Positions 26,954 to 37,218 of a stretch of 64,000 nt of DNA are shown here, one piece after another (position 1 is the stretch's first letter; each line of letters starts with the position of its first letter). The DNA comes from SKVR01 sp037441525. Its GTDB lineage: Bacteria > Bacteroidota > Bacteroidia > Bacteroidales > UBA7960. The stretch is taken from NCBI GenBank assembly GCA_037441525.1, contig JBBISA010000015.1, forward strand, positions 1 through 64,000, in the 5' to 3' direction. The position numbers and the translations under genes were made by a program. The notes beneath the pieces were generated by a model. The model did not search any database, had not been told where the DNA came from, and saw only the letters and a list, made by a program, of their open reading frames with translations.

Positions 26954-29377
26954 CTATTCTGCTTTTATAGTAATTGTTGCAGATGGTAATGCAATGCTGC
27001 TCGCGGTAATAATTATTTCTCCCTTAACGTCGGCAGATTGTACTATGGCCAGGCATTTGCCGAGCCATGCTTCCATTCTGTCTCCCCTTAATGGGGTATG
27101 ACTTTGCTGGTTGCCGTTGCCCACTGCCAGAAGTTTTCCGGCACCGCTTACTTCAAATTCAATCATGCTGTCGGCAAATGGAACCGGCACATTGTTGGCG
27201 TCGAGCAACTGAACAGAAACATAGCTTAAATCCTGTCTGTTGGCTTTAATTGTTTTTCTGTCAGGGGTAAGTGCTATTTTAGCCGGTGGGCCGGCTGTTT
27301 GTACCTCAAAGGAAACTGTCATTCCATCAGATGTCTGCCCAATGGCTTGCAGGGTACCCGGCTCATAAGGTACTTCCCAGAAAAGAAAAGCCTCATTGTG
27401 TATATTCCATTTTCTTATGCCCAACGACTTTCCGTTAAGTATCAGTTCAACCTGCGGAACATTGGTATATACATGCACTGCAATGGTATCGCCAACCATA
27501 TTGTGGTTCCAGTGGGTTTCAACCTTGGGCCGGCTCCAGAATGAAACCACATCCTTGTTTCGGGCCGATACATCGGTTTGCACGGCAATATGTACCATGG
27601 GTTCATCATTCCAGAGGGCTTTGCGAAACCAATAGCCGGGTTTTGGGAAACCACACATATCTATAATTCCGCAAGAAGCTCCGCGCCAGGGCCAGCCGGG
27701 CCATCTTTTCCAGAACTCGCATCCGCTGCCCACATCGCCAATCCCCGATTCGCCCAAATAGTCAAAACCTGTCCAGAGAAATTCACCTGCAACAAAGCTA
27801 TCCAACTGTCCCCCCAGCCACTGGTCATAAGTACGCATTTGCCAGCATCCATAGTCGTGATAGGGATAGGCTACTGTTTCTGAACCAAAGATAACCCGGT
27901 TTGGGTACTCCCTGTGATGGGTTTTGTACAAGGCTTCATGATAGTTGTATCCCACCAGATCGAGCATTTCGCCCATTCCGGTGGAGTTGACATCGGTAAT
28001 ACCATTGACTCCTGATGTAAATGGCCTGGTATTGTCATGTTTACGGGCTGCTTCAATCAGCATTGCTGTAATCCTGGGGCCATTCACCGGGTTCCATTGC
28101 TCTTTTACCTCGTTACCTATGCTCCAGGCAATTACTGAAGGATGGTTTCGATCACGTCGGATCCAGTTTTCCACATCCCTTTCATACCATTCTTCAAAAT
28201 GGGCTGAGTAACCGGCGGGGGTTTTTCCGTCCATCCATTCATCAAAAATCTCATTGATTACCACGAAACCCATACTGTCGGCATAGGCAAGCAATTGTGA
28301 TGATGGTGGATTGTGGCTCATCCTTATGGCATTGCAACCCATATCCTTTAAAATATTGAGTTGTCGTCGGTGGGTATGATTTAATACAGCTGCCCCCAAA
28401 GGTCCGCCATCGTGATGGTTGTTCACCCCTTTCAGTTTCACCGGTTTTCCGTTGAGCGAAAAACCATTGTTGGGATGGAAGGCGAAAGTGCGTATGCCGA
28501 AAGGGGTGGTGTAATTATCAATCAGTGTGTTGCCCAATCTTACTTCCACCTGCAATGTGTATAAATTAGGATTTTCAACAGACCATAATTCAGGATTACT
28601 TACCTTAATGCTCTGTTCAATGGTTTCCTTTTGGCCAGCTTTTATTTCAGCCTTCAAATCTGTAACAGCCACCTGCCTTCCTTTTGAATTGAAAAAGCTG
28701 GTTACCACTGTACACACAGTATCAGTTTTATAATGATTGCCTAATTCGATGGATATGTCCATCAGTGCTTCTGTTTGGCTTGCCTCTTTGGTGCGGGCAA
28801 ACACACCCCATTGGCTTATGTGTAAAGGGTTTTTGGCAATAAGCCACACATGGCGATAAATCCCTGAACCGGTGTACCATCGCGAATTGGGTTGCGCTGT
28901 GGTATTTACCTTCACAGCTATCACGTTGTTTTTTCCCGCCGGGTTGAGATAGGGAGTTAGTTCGTAATAAAATGATGAATATCCATAAGGTCTGAGCCCC
29001 AGGTATTGTCCATTTATCCAGACTTCACTGTTGCGATATACGCCATCGAACAATACCCAGATTTTCTTATTTTCTGTGCCAGTTTCAGTAACAAAGTGTT
29101 TTCTGTACCATCCTATCCCTCCATAGGCATAACCCCCATTTTGTGCGCTGGGATTGAGGGAATCGAAGGGTTGTTCGATACTGAAATCATGGGGAACATC
29201 CACTACCCTCCAGTCAGAATCATCGAATCCGGGCTGTTCAGCATCCGTGTAGTCACCAAGGGAAAATTTCCATTGGAAATCGAATGGGATTCTGCCATCA
29301 GGAAGTGGCGGCTCATTTTTGCACGACACTGTAAACAAACCAAGTATTACTATTAAGATAATGGAGTCCTTTTTCAT
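26954..29377 (-). CDS. GH2 beta-galactosidase-type lipoprotein
   Basis: This 807-residue retaining glycosidase has a lipobox ending at Cys19 (FTVSC). The sugar-binding, immunoglobulin-like and TIM-barrel domains follow in GH2 order: 'RYGGIGWYRKHF'-type jelly roll (about 85-95), NGKPVKLKGVNNHHDGGPLG (309-328), acid/base Glu423 in WSIGNEVKEQW and nucleophile Glu500 in VIFGSE. After the barrel, a DUF4982-like and a further Ig-like region end the protein ('TPDRKTIKANRQDLSYVSVQ'). It should release terminal beta-galactose, though GH2 enzymes of this group also include other exo-beta-glycosidases. It follows the GH29 gene by about 100 bp in the same direction. Confidence 0.92.
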   Translation of the reverse strand: MKKDSIILIVILGLFTVSCKNEPPLPDGRIPFDFQWKFSLGDYTDAEQPGFDDSDWRVVDVPHDFSIEQPFDSLNPSAQNGGYAYGGIGWYRKHFVTETGTENKKIWVLFDGVYRNSEVWINGQYLGLRPYGYSSFYYELTPYLNPAGKNNVIAVKVNTTAQPNSRWYTGSGIYRHVWLIAKNPLHISQWGVFARTKEASQTEALMDISIELGNHYKTDTVCTVVTSFFNSKGRQVAVTDLKAEIKAGQKETIEQSIKVSNPELWSVENPNLYTLQVEVRLGNTLIDNYTTPFGIRTFAFHPNNGFSLNGKPVKLKGVNNHHDGGPLGAAVLNHTHRRQLNILKDMGCNAIRMSHNPPSSQLLAYADSMGFVVINEIFDEWMDGKTPAGYSAHFEEWYERDVENWIRRDRNHPSVIAWSIGNEVKEQWNPVNGPRITAMLIEAARKHDNTRPFTSGVNGITDVNSTGMGEMLDLVGYNYHEALYKTHHREYPNRVIFGSETVAYPYHDYGCWQMRTYDQWLGGQLDSFVAGEFLWTGFDYLGESGIGDVGSGCEFWKRWPGWPWRGASCGIIDMCGFPKPGYWFRKALWNDEPMVHIAVQTDVSARNKDVVSFWSRPKVETHWNHNMVGDTIAVHVYTNVPQVELILNGKSLGIRKWNIHNEAFLFWEVPYEPGTLQAIGQTSDGMTVSFEVQTAGPPAKIALTPDRKTIKANRQDLSYVSVQLLDANNVPVPFADSMIEFEVSGAGKLLAVGNGNQQSHTPLRGDRMEAWLGKCLAIVQSADVKGEIIITASSIALPSATITIKAE

Positions 29378-29481
29378 GTTGGATTGGTTATGGATTAACT
29401 TCTTAATTTCGGTTTAATATATTTGAAAATTGGGTAAAAATAAAAGGCCATGATTATAATCGTGTTGTTGTAAGTTTTCTT

Positions 29482-31603
29482 TTATTGTGTAATAATACCC
29501 AGTTCAGCATATCCAATGTTATTGTTGTTTTCATTATTTTTCAAAGCCTGGAATTTAATAAAACGACCTTTTTCAGGAGCAAATGTTTTGGTTTGCCACA
29601 ATGGGTTGTTGATGATGTTGGAGAACTCGCCCTCGCTGACCAGTTTCCAGTTGCGGTTATCTGATGAAATGTAGAACCTGTAATGGGTAATAATGCCCGG
29701 CCCCCATAAACCCATGTCGGGGTGGTAATTAAAGCCGGTTATGTTATGCTCTTTGCCTAGGTCGATAACCATATCTGCTGGCAGGTTTTTATCCTTTTGG
29801 TGCCATGCTGTTTGGGGGTTTCCATCGAGTATTGAATATGCCTTTTCATCCTCAATCCCTACTATTCTCCAATGTGTTTTGGGCAGGTCAAATTTTTCAT
29901 GGCTTGCAGTACTGCTATTTCCTGATGATGGCTCCCAGGCAATGGCTTTCACTTCGAGTCTGCCATCAGTATTCACCGGACCTGAATATTTTAATGAGTT
30001 GGTGGTGGGAACGCTGCTATCGAGGGTGTAAAAAACTACCGACTCGGGATCGGCAGGGGTTATGACCAGTTTGCCGGTTTTATTTCTTATTATTGTTGGA
30101 GGGGTGAGTATTTGCGGTGCATTGTAAACTCCAATGTTGCATATAACGGGGCAAGCTTTTGAACCGATAATGTTGAACCGGAGTTTGCTTTCCTCAACCT
30201 TAGGAAACCGCAGAATTCGCTTGTAGCCTATTGTGGTGGCGCTGGCAATTTCTGTCCACTCATCATCGATCAAGGCTTCGATGGTAAACGACTTCACCCG
30301 CTGCCCCAATCGGATGTATTCCTGGGCCATGAAACGGTTAAAGGTAGTTGGTTTCCCAAAATCGATGATTAACGAAGCGGCTGTAACCTCATCATCGGTT
30401 GTCCAGTAAGTATCCTTTTTATTGTCAATGGCTTTGTTGGCACTGAATTTTCGGCTGNNNNNNNNNNCCTCTTACATGGGTTGCCTCTGCTGTGGCATTT
30501 TTGGTCAGGTCAACTGCAAATGCAGCCTTAACGGCCTGGGCCAGATCAAGGGCCGCTTTTTCGTCGGCAGGATGAATGAGTCCGTTGGGCATAATGGGGA
30601 AGTTGAGCAGAAATGTACCGTTGCGGCCTACGGAATGGTACCAGGTATCCATAAGGTGGGGCAGGGTTTTTACTTTGCCATCTTCACCGGGGTGATAAAA
30701 CCATTCGGGTCTGATGGAAGTATTTACCTCGGCGGGCACCCAGGCATTTCCGTTTTCCAAACCAAAATGCAACATGGGCCATGAAACCTCGCCAACGCTA
30801 TCGAGCAGGCTCCAGTTGGTTTCGCCAACATAACCTGCTTCAGTGCCCACCCATCGCAAATCGGCACGGTCGCCACCATCGTTCCAGATTACGATTTCAG
30901 GTTGAAGCCCACGAATCATTCTATAGGTCGGCTGCCAGTCGTAGTAAGTTGTGCGGTCAATTTCCCGGGTTTCGTGGGCCCCACCGTAGTATCCGCTTCC
31001 ACCATGGGCACCATCGAACCAGATTTCGAAAATGGGCCCGTAATTAGTCAACACTTCCCTAATCTGGTTTCTGAAGTAGGTTATGTATTCGGGTTTGCCA
31101 TAATCAGCGTGATTTCTGTCCCATGGCGAAATGTAAATGCCCAGCTTCAGGCCATACTCTTTGCAGGCCTCTGCCAATTCGCGCACTACATCGCCTTTAC
31201 CGTCCTTCCAGGGTGCATTTTTTACCGAATATTCGGTATATGCCGACGGCCAAAGACAAAAACCACTGTGGTGTTTGGCCGTAAGAATAATCCCTGTCAT
31301 GCCGGCTTCCTTACATATACGTGCCCACTGGCGGGTGTCCAGTTCGGTTGGGTTAAAAAGGTTAATGTCCTCATCACCAAATCCCCATGCCTGATTGGTG
31401 TAAGTATTTAATGAGAAATGGATAAAAGCATAATACTCCATTTCGTGCCATCGCATCTGGTTTTCGGAGGGAATGGGACCGTGAGCGGCGGGTGGTTGAG
31501 TTGTTTCGCAGCCGGTGTTTATGAAACCTAAAAGGATAAAAACACTGATGGGTAACAATCGGATATTGCAACAGATACTCATATTTATAGTTTTAATGGT
31601 CAT
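29482..31603 (-). CDS. GH29 alpha-L-fucosidase with F5/8C (discoidin) domain, interrupted by an assembly gap
   Basis: One gene is split by 10 Ns at 30458-30467. The N-terminal part (31603 to 30468) has a lipobox at Cys32 (INTGC), the GH29 barrel with MRWHEMEYYAFIHFSLNTYT, LTAKHHSGFCLWPS and the nucleophile Asp197 in EIWFDGAHGG; Glu255 in GTEAG is an acid/base candidate. The C-terminal part (30457 to 29482) continues with SRKFSANKAIDNKKDTYW, a discoidin-type carbohydrate-binding domain, then a chitobiase-like linker and a second discoidin-like domain to the end. The two parts are in different frames if the gap is exactly 10 bases but in one frame if it is a multiple of three. It should remove alpha-1,3/1,4-linked L-fucose or related terminal sugars. 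Confidence 0.88.
30458..30467. other. Assembly gap (10 Ns)
   Basis: Ten unknown bases lie inside the GH29 gene, between the catalytic barrel and the discoidin domain. Ten looks like a placeholder rather than a measured size. Confidence 0.99.
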
Positions 31604-31863
31604 ATTTATGCTCTTGAATTTTATAATCAGATTGATATTGATATAGTTACAGGCAATTGTATTGCAGGTACCAATGGCCCGTTATCCATACAAAAGGGAC
31701 TTTAGGGGTGGTTTTATCCGCAACAGGTTATAGTTGGCAAGCATGCTGGAATTCCCACTAATGCAATCAGTCACAAAAGCTACCAATGTTAATTTAAGGT
31801 TAACATGTAATTTGTTCATATTTCAAACGACCTAATGTAAAAGAGAACCTAAAATCATTTTCT

Positions 31864-32350
31864 ATGGAAAATAAATACTACACCTGGACAAAGAAATTAT
31901 TTGGGAGTAAATACTTTGTTTATCATAATCAGCAAATGGCCGGAAATCTTGATGAAAGTGTTTTTTCAAAAAGATCGCATGGCAATTTAAATGGTAAGTA
32001 TTACTCATTTAACACACAAGGGTTTATAAAACTAAGAACTCATATTATTGATAATCTGATTAACACCAAAATTGGTGAAATCAATTTTAATGGCTTAATG
32101 AATCGGGCAATTATTAACATTAACAACAAAATGTATATATGGCAGAATGATAATATTCTGAATACACGCTGGAAAATATTTAACAATGAAGGAACCCTGA
32201 TTCAATACAGCGGTTCTTCTACAAGTGGCCATTTTATTTCTAATACCGATGATGAATCACTTCTCCTTTCTGGGTTTTGTATCTAATTATTATTGGCAAA
32301 TTACTGCTGTTATTCTCTTATTGTTATTTATTCCCATATTAATTCTGTAA
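31864..32350 (+). pseudogene. Small hypothetical protein with frameshifted C-terminal membrane tail
   Basis: The open frame runs 31864-32286 (140 residues, starting MENKYYTWTKKLFGSKY) and stops right after LLLSGFCI. If one T is removed from the TTTT run at 32275-32278, reading continues to TAA 32348-32350 and adds SNYYWQITAVILLLLFIPIL plus IL, a textbook single transmembrane helix. The intact ancestor was therefore probably a 162-residue protein with a soluble N-terminal domain and a C-terminal anchor. I do not recognise the soluble domain. It is the only plausible plus-strand gene inside the 55-kb enzyme locus and is visibly more AT-rich than its neighbours. Either the frameshift is real or it is a homopolymer sequencing error. 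Confidence 0.6.
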
Positions 32351-32439
32351 TGGTGTATTTTTTTGGCAGAGCTAAAAATTTATTCACTAACCCACTTATT
32401 TCATTCTGCATTATATATAAAGCTCGCGGCCGCAGTGTG

Positions 32440-32758
32440 TTTCGTTTTACCAGTGCCTGGTTCTCAGTCAATGTTCCTTCCCAAAAATCTGCCGAAAGAA
32501 AAGAGTAGGATAATTACTGAGCAGAATTGTTCATTCATACCATTCTCCTATTTTTCACCCATTAAAATTGCAATCAATGGTGTTCACCCTTCTGAAAAGG
32601 GCAGTAACCCATGAATTCTGCTTCTGGGCGGGCGCCAAACCAGCCATATTGTTTTGCCCAAAACACACATAATTTCGAAGGTTAACTTTCTGATGATGCA
32701 GATGATTAGCAAAATAAAATACCATTATTGTTGTCAGCAGATTAGTTGATAGCTTCAT
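32440..32758 (-). pseudogene. Decayed SGNH/SASA acetylesterase remnant
   Basis: The minus-strand frame starting at 32758 contains NYVCFGQNNMAGLAPAQKQN and 'VNTIDC', matching the N-terminal block of the intact esterase at 48786-49616 (IYLCFGQSNMAGSAPVEKQD and 'LSTVDC'). The match breaks at an in-frame stop near 32555, then resumes in another frame with GEWY (near 32540, parent KGEWYTA) and again near 32460 with SFGRFLGRN (parent SDYFGRTLVEN). In-frame stops and frame changes show that it is non-functional. The nucleophile Ser of the GQSN motif is Asn in the remnant (GQNN). The rest of the gene is absent. Confidence 0.7.
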
Positions 32759-33063
32759 CCCTAAATATTTTACTTAAAACAGGGCAGATAGGCATATCCC
32801 TTCTTTGTGTAGGAACTCCCAGCTTGCTCTTCTGGATTTGCCGGACTTGTAAATCTGGTTCCATAGTGTGTCTGACACTAAAGAGGGATGCTCGTTTCAT
32901 CAAGTGAGACTTATTTGGGATTGACAGAAATTGCACGAAAGAATTTTTAGTACTTCAAATTTTGTATTAATTGTAAGCGCCTGATTAATAACCACTAAAT
33001 AATTTATCAGGTATTTTTTTGCTGGTGAAACTTTGCAATCAGTGCTTCAGGTGCCAGAATACA
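32759..33063. other. Non-coding stretch upstream of the esterase fossil
   Basis: No convincing gene is seen. A short minus-strand frame ending at about 32773 reads HYGTRFTSPANPEEQAGSSY, which looks protein-like (polar, no stops within 35 codons) but begins after a stop and could not be identified. It may be another piece of decayed coding sequence. Confidence 0.4.
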
Positions 33064-35445
33064 TCAATTATTAATAATAAGCTTCCTTATATAAGCATCA
33101 TTTGAATTGCTTAGTCTTACTGCATAAATACCATCCATTAAATTTACGGGGAAGTGCAGTTCGGGTTCATAATTTACAAATTTGTTCATCACTGTTTTCC
33201 CCTTTAAATCAATAATTTCAATTTTGTGATAGGTGAAATCGGGGGCGTTTATTATTATTTTTTCGGATGCCGGATTAGGATAAATATCAAAAGTGCCTTT
33301 ATTTAATTCAATTTGATTGGTAGTTATATTGCTGATCTGGAAGAAGTTAATGTTAAAACCACCATTTACAACCAATATTTTAAAATAGTGCTTACCTTTT
33401 TCAATATTTATTTCTCTGTTGACAGTTTGCCAGACCTGCCAGCCACCTGTTGATGGAACAGCCACCACTCCAACTCTGTTGTTGTTTAAATAATATTCGA
33501 AGCTGGAGCCGGAGGATTGTGCCGCGACACGGAATGAAATATTAAATTTGGTTATATCGGTATTGTTTTCTATTGCATATTCCAGCCAGTCTCCAATATC
33601 GGTCCAACCTACATTTAACCCTCCACCAGTATCACTGGTTGTTTCTGTGTTTGTTCCAAATTGAAGATTAGAATGTTCTGCCTCAATTTTTCCGGGAATT
33701 GCCCGCCAAACTGGTTCTTTAAGCTGATTCTCAACATCAAGGTTGCTGAAAGCTTGCAAGAGGCCCTTATCGGCTGCTTTTATATCGCCCGGGTTATAAC
33801 TAACTTTAATTTTATCACCAAAATGCAAGTTTTTGGTCAATGCGAATCTTATGATATTTTTCAGAACAAAAAATTCCTTTACAGAAACCTTTTGATCGTT
33901 CACTTCAATAACGAGTTGTGTAAGTTGATTGTCAGCCAATCTTATCCCTTTTGAAAATTTCAGGGCTATGATGTAGCCATTGGCTTCTAATTGTCCATCA
34001 ATAACCGAAACCGGCAACCCCGTTGAATTATTGGTTACACGCATATCTGAAAAGTCCTTCAGAAAACCGTTATCAACAGATTCGATGCTGTTTCCTGAAT
34101 AAGAAAGTAAAAGTTGATAATCTGCATATACACGTTCTTGGAGAGAAAAAACGAGAGTGGTGAAATCTTCTTCCAAAAATGAACTTTGCAGTAAGGGGAT
34201 TTCGAATTCTTCGTTGTAAATAGCTTTTAGAGATAATTCAGAATAGTCTGTTGGCAGCATCATCTTCTTGTTAAGTTTTACCAACAAACTTTCACCATCT
34301 GTAGTTACCGACAGGCCTATGATCCTCGGAGGAGCCCCCAATAGCAGGTTGTCGATTATTTTGTTACTAAAATCCACCAGCTTTTTATCATAAACAGAAA
34401 GAACATTACCGTTGCTATAGGATAACAGAAGTTCATTTTCCTTCACAATTTCGTTTACCAACCTGATTTGTAGTTGGTTTTCACCAATATAAACAACATT
34501 GTCAATTGCAACGGGTTGATTATCTGCATATACTGAAAATCCGGTATAGGTTGCAGATTCCTTTATGGGACGGCTGAAAAATACATTAATATAGCTCGGA
34601 TTATCATCATGTATAAATGCCGAACTAAACTTTGGCACCCCAAAGCCAAGAGAAAATCTTTTGCAAAAGTCCCAGATTTCCTGGCTGGTATTTACGCCAT
34701 TGTGATTGGTAGAATGCCAGTGGCCCACCCCATTGAGCCTCAACAAAACAACTTCAACCGAATCAGTGCCTGGGCCCCAGGTACTTTTTATTGTATTGGT
34801 ATTGGTCATGCCCGAGGGATATGGATTGATTGTGACAGGAGTAGAGGGGCAGTTATTTCTTGTAACCCAGGCGTTTATATGGTTCTGTACATTATTAAAT
34901 GTTACTACATCGTCGGTGGTTCCATGGGTGTGAATAATGGGAACGGGCCGGGAGCTACTGGTATTGGGGCCCGACATCAGATAACCACTCACTGGTGCGA
35001 AAGCTGCAATTTTATCAGCAATGCGTGTTGCAGCATAGTAGGTCATCATCCCACCCATCGAAAACCCCGACAAATACACCCTGTTGCGGTCAATCTCATA
35101 GCGGTTGACCATTTCATCAATGATAGCAAGTATGAAATCGATGTCGCGTGTGCCTGAAAGACTCCATGAATTGTTAATTCCACCTGGATAAACAACTACA
35201 AAATTGTTTGCTTTGGCAATGGTTTCCCATCGGGTCATGTTTTGCTGGTAATTAATATCCTGGTTCATACCATGTAACGAAAGAAGAAGCGGACGATTAG
35301 GTTCAATATCAGAAGGGGCATACACCAACATTTTTCTGATTAGCGTTCCGACCTGCAGGTCTTCAATTTGAGCCTTTACATTTGCTGATATCAATAGAAA
35401 ACCAATTAGAACCAATAAACGAACAATCAAGGTGAGTTTATTCAT
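33064..35445 (-). CDS. T9SS-secreted PHB-depolymerase/feruloyl-esterase-like protein with CBM6
   Basis: This 793-residue secreted protein has a signal peptide (residues 1-25, NVKAQ). Residues about 30-265 are an alpha/beta-hydrolase of the LpqC/PHB-depolymerase-like type used as feruloyl or acetyl-xylan esterases: LLLSLHGMNQ, nucleophile Ser129 in LSGFSMGGMM, and His in LNGVGHWHS. Three repeats of about 90-100 residues (about 275-575) resemble SwmB/Ig-like adhesion domains. A CBM6 (about 580-695, IEAEHSNLQFG and NVGWTDIGDWLEY) and a T9SS type A sorting domain (from about 715, FDIYPNPASEKI to YIRKLIINN) complete it. It should act outside the cell on insoluble xylan, where CBM6 binds the chain. 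Confidence 0.88.
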   Translation of the reverse strand: MNKLTLIVRLLVLIGFLLISANVKAQIEDLQVGTLIRKMLVYAPSDIEPNRPLLLSLHGMNQDINYQQNMTRWETIAKANNFVVVYPGGINNSWSLSGTRDIDFILAIIDEMVNRYEIDRNRVYLSGFSMGGMMTYYAATRIADKIAAFAPVSGYLMSGPNTSSSRPVPIIHTHGTTDDVVTFNNVQNHINAWVTRNNCPSTPVTINPYPSGMTNTNTIKSTWGPGTDSVEVVLLRLNGVGHWHSTNHNGVNTSQEIWDFCKRFSLGFGVPKFSSAFIHDDNPSYINVFFSRPIKESATYTGFSVYADNQPVAIDNVVYIGENQLQIRLVNEIVKENELLLSYSNGNVLSVYDKKLVDFSNKIIDNLLLGAPPRIIGLSVTTDGESLLVKLNKKMMLPTDYSELSLKAIYNEEFEIPLLQSSFLEEDFTTLVFSLQERVYADYQLLLSYSGNSIESVDNGFLKDFSDMRVTNNSTGLPVSVIDGQLEANGYIIALKFSKGIRLADNQLTQLVIEVNDQKVSVKEFFVLKNIIRFALTKNLHFGDKIKVSYNPGDIKAADKGLLQAFSNLDVENQLKEPVWRAIPGKIEAEHSNLQFGTNTETTSDTGGGLNVGWTDIGDWLEYAIENNTDITKFNISFRVAAQSSGSSFEYYLNNNRVGVVAVPSTGGWQVWQTVNREINIEKGKHYFKILVVNGGFNINFFQISNITTNQIELNKGTFDIYPNPASEKIIINAPDFTYHKIEIIDLKGKTVMNKFVNYEPELHFPVNLMDGIYAVRLSNSNDAYIRKLIINN

Positions 35446-35542
35446 ATCTTTTAATTTGATAAATGCTTTTGTAAATTAAAAATTTCTATATCAATGTCAT
35501 TTTGTAGTTAGTTTTGAAAATCGCTGACTATTCTGGTTTGTA

Positions 35543-37105
35543 TTATTGAGCCCAGGCTTTTCCTTCCGGAGTTCTTCTCCATTCAAAATAGCTATCCAGT
35601 ACTTTAAGTGATGCTTCATCGGGTACCGGGCCCAGGTAGGCTGTAGGTCCAAGGTACATCACCATAGGATTCTGATTGCTGAATGGAGGCCATTCAGTAA
35701 CTCCGGGGCCATTGGGGTGACCAAATTTGGCAAAATTGGTCCAGTAGGTTCCCATGATATCCGAAATTATCAAGTCTGATTCAGTGGTTTGGGGGTTGGA
35801 AGTATCAATGTGCATAAAAACATAGGGAACATCTACCCCGTGTGGTGTTCCATGATCGGCCTGTGGCGACCCTTCTTCCCTTTGTGGATGCTGATCGAAA
35901 TAGTACAGAAAAACTTTTGATTTGCCCCTTTGCGACTGAAGCCTTGCCCAGCTCCATGTGTGCCAGCCAAATGCGGCATCGCGCATCAGATTTCGGGCAC
36001 TGCGGGGCACATTGGTTTTGCCCGCAGGATATGCTTCAATTAAAGCCTGGGCAAAGGGGCCAAACCTGCGTTGCACATTTTCAAAGTACTCCTGAGGGGT
36101 ACGACCAGGTCTGAAACTCAAACCTTCATCGGAGTTGTAACCGATAAGAACGGGCACATCATTGTATTTTCCTGCTTCGTATAATTTATACTGGTCGTCA
36201 GGAATCACATAGCCATCTACAATAGGCCAGGCACCTCCCATACCCATCCCCAGGGGTAGTTTATCGGCTTCAACATTGCGCAATTCGGCTATGGATGCAA
36301 CCCCAATCCGGTTCAAATATTCCACGCCTTCCTGTTGTGCTTGCTGTAGAGGTTTCATGTTCTCGCCAGGGTAGGTGGTGGTTCGTGTAGGGCCAAAAGA
36401 ACCACCGCTTTGCGAAATAGCACCGTGAAACAAGCCGTGGGCCAATGGAGATGCACATAACATACTTACCGAAATACCTCCTGCCGATTCACCAAAAATG
36501 GTCACCCTGTCGGGATCGCCGCCAAAAGCTGCAATGTTGCTCTGAATCCATCGCAATCCGGCAATTTGGTCGAATAATCCATAGTTGCCCGAAACACCCT
36601 GGGGGTTTTCAGCACTCAATTCGGGGTGCGCCAGAAAACCAAGCTGGCCAATCCGATAAGCTATGCTCACCAGAACAACTCCCTTGCGGGCAAGGTGCTC
36701 CCCGTTGTGAACGGGGTCGGCGGTTGAACCGAAGCTAAATCCACCCCCATAAATCCATACCAGCACAGGCAGTTTTTCTTTTGGAGATTTTGCCGGGGTC
36801 CAGATATTCAGGTATAGGCAATCCTCGCTTTTACCAGCCGGTGGATTGCCCCCCTGCATGGGCGATGGCGCATATTCGGTGGTTTGTAATATGCCCTGCC
36901 ATTTTTCAACCGGCTGGGGGGCCTTCCAGCGTAAATTGCCCACCGGGGGTGCCGCAAATGGAACACCTTTAAAGATGGTAAGATCATCGGCAACAATCCC
37001 TTGAATGATACCCCCATCAATTTTTACCTGCCCGGGCTCCAATTTTGTGCAGGCACCTGATAACAGTATAATATATGTAGTAAATAAAATTATGACTCGC
37101 TTCAT
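35543..37105 (-). CDS. Type-B carboxylesterase lipoprotein
   Basis: This 520-residue alpha/beta-hydrolase of the para-nitrobenzyl-esterase (CE10-like) family probably removes acetyl or other ester groups from glycans or small esters. The lipobox ends at Cys19 (LSGAC). Family markers are EDCLYLNIWTP (95-105), the oxyanion motif YGGGFSFGS (119-127), nucleophile Ser207 in FGESAGG, a Glu in GYNSDEG (about 349) and His in the ADHGTPHGVD region. It ends in the expected 'FEWRRTPEGKAWAQ'. A partial, internally deleted relative lies at 54560-55105. It is the sole intact member of this family in the window. Confidence 0.92.
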   Translation of the reverse strand: MKRVIILFTTYIILLSGACTKLEPGQVKIDGGIIQGIVADDLTIFKGVPFAAPPVGNLRWKAPQPVEKWQGILQTTEYAPSPMQGGNPPAGKSEDCLYLNIWTPAKSPKEKLPVLVWIYGGGFSFGSTADPVHNGEHLARKGVVLVSIAYRIGQLGFLAHPELSAENPQGVSGNYGLFDQIAGLRWIQSNIAAFGGDPDRVTIFGESAGGISVSMLCASPLAHGLFHGAISQSGGSFGPTRTTTYPGENMKPLQQAQQEGVEYLNRIGVASIAELRNVEADKLPLGMGMGGAWPIVDGYVIPDDQYKLYEAGKYNDVPVLIGYNSDEGLSFRPGRTPQEYFENVQRRFGPFAQALIEAYPAGKTNVPRSARNLMRDAAFGWHTWSWARLQSQRGKSKVFLYYFDQHPQREEGSPQADHGTPHGVDVPYVFMHIDTSNPQTTESDLIISDIMGTYWTNFAKFGHPNGPGVTEWPPFSNQNPMVMYLGPTAYLGPVPDEASLKVLDSYFEWRRTPEGKAWAQ

Positions 37106-37218
37106 AATGCCAATTGTTTAATAATTATTAGTATTACCATCAATTTGGAAGAATTTACTAAAGTGTCATCCATTGTCAGGGCGCTGCCATCATGACCCGT
37201 TTTTCCGGTAATTCTGGG

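Noticed and set aside
29482..30330. Treating the left half of the GH29 gene as a separate discoidin-domain gene starting at ATG 30330
   Set aside because: The same frame extends upstream of that ATG to the N gap with clear discoidin sequence (SRKFSANKAIDN), so it is the C-terminal part of the GH29 protein.
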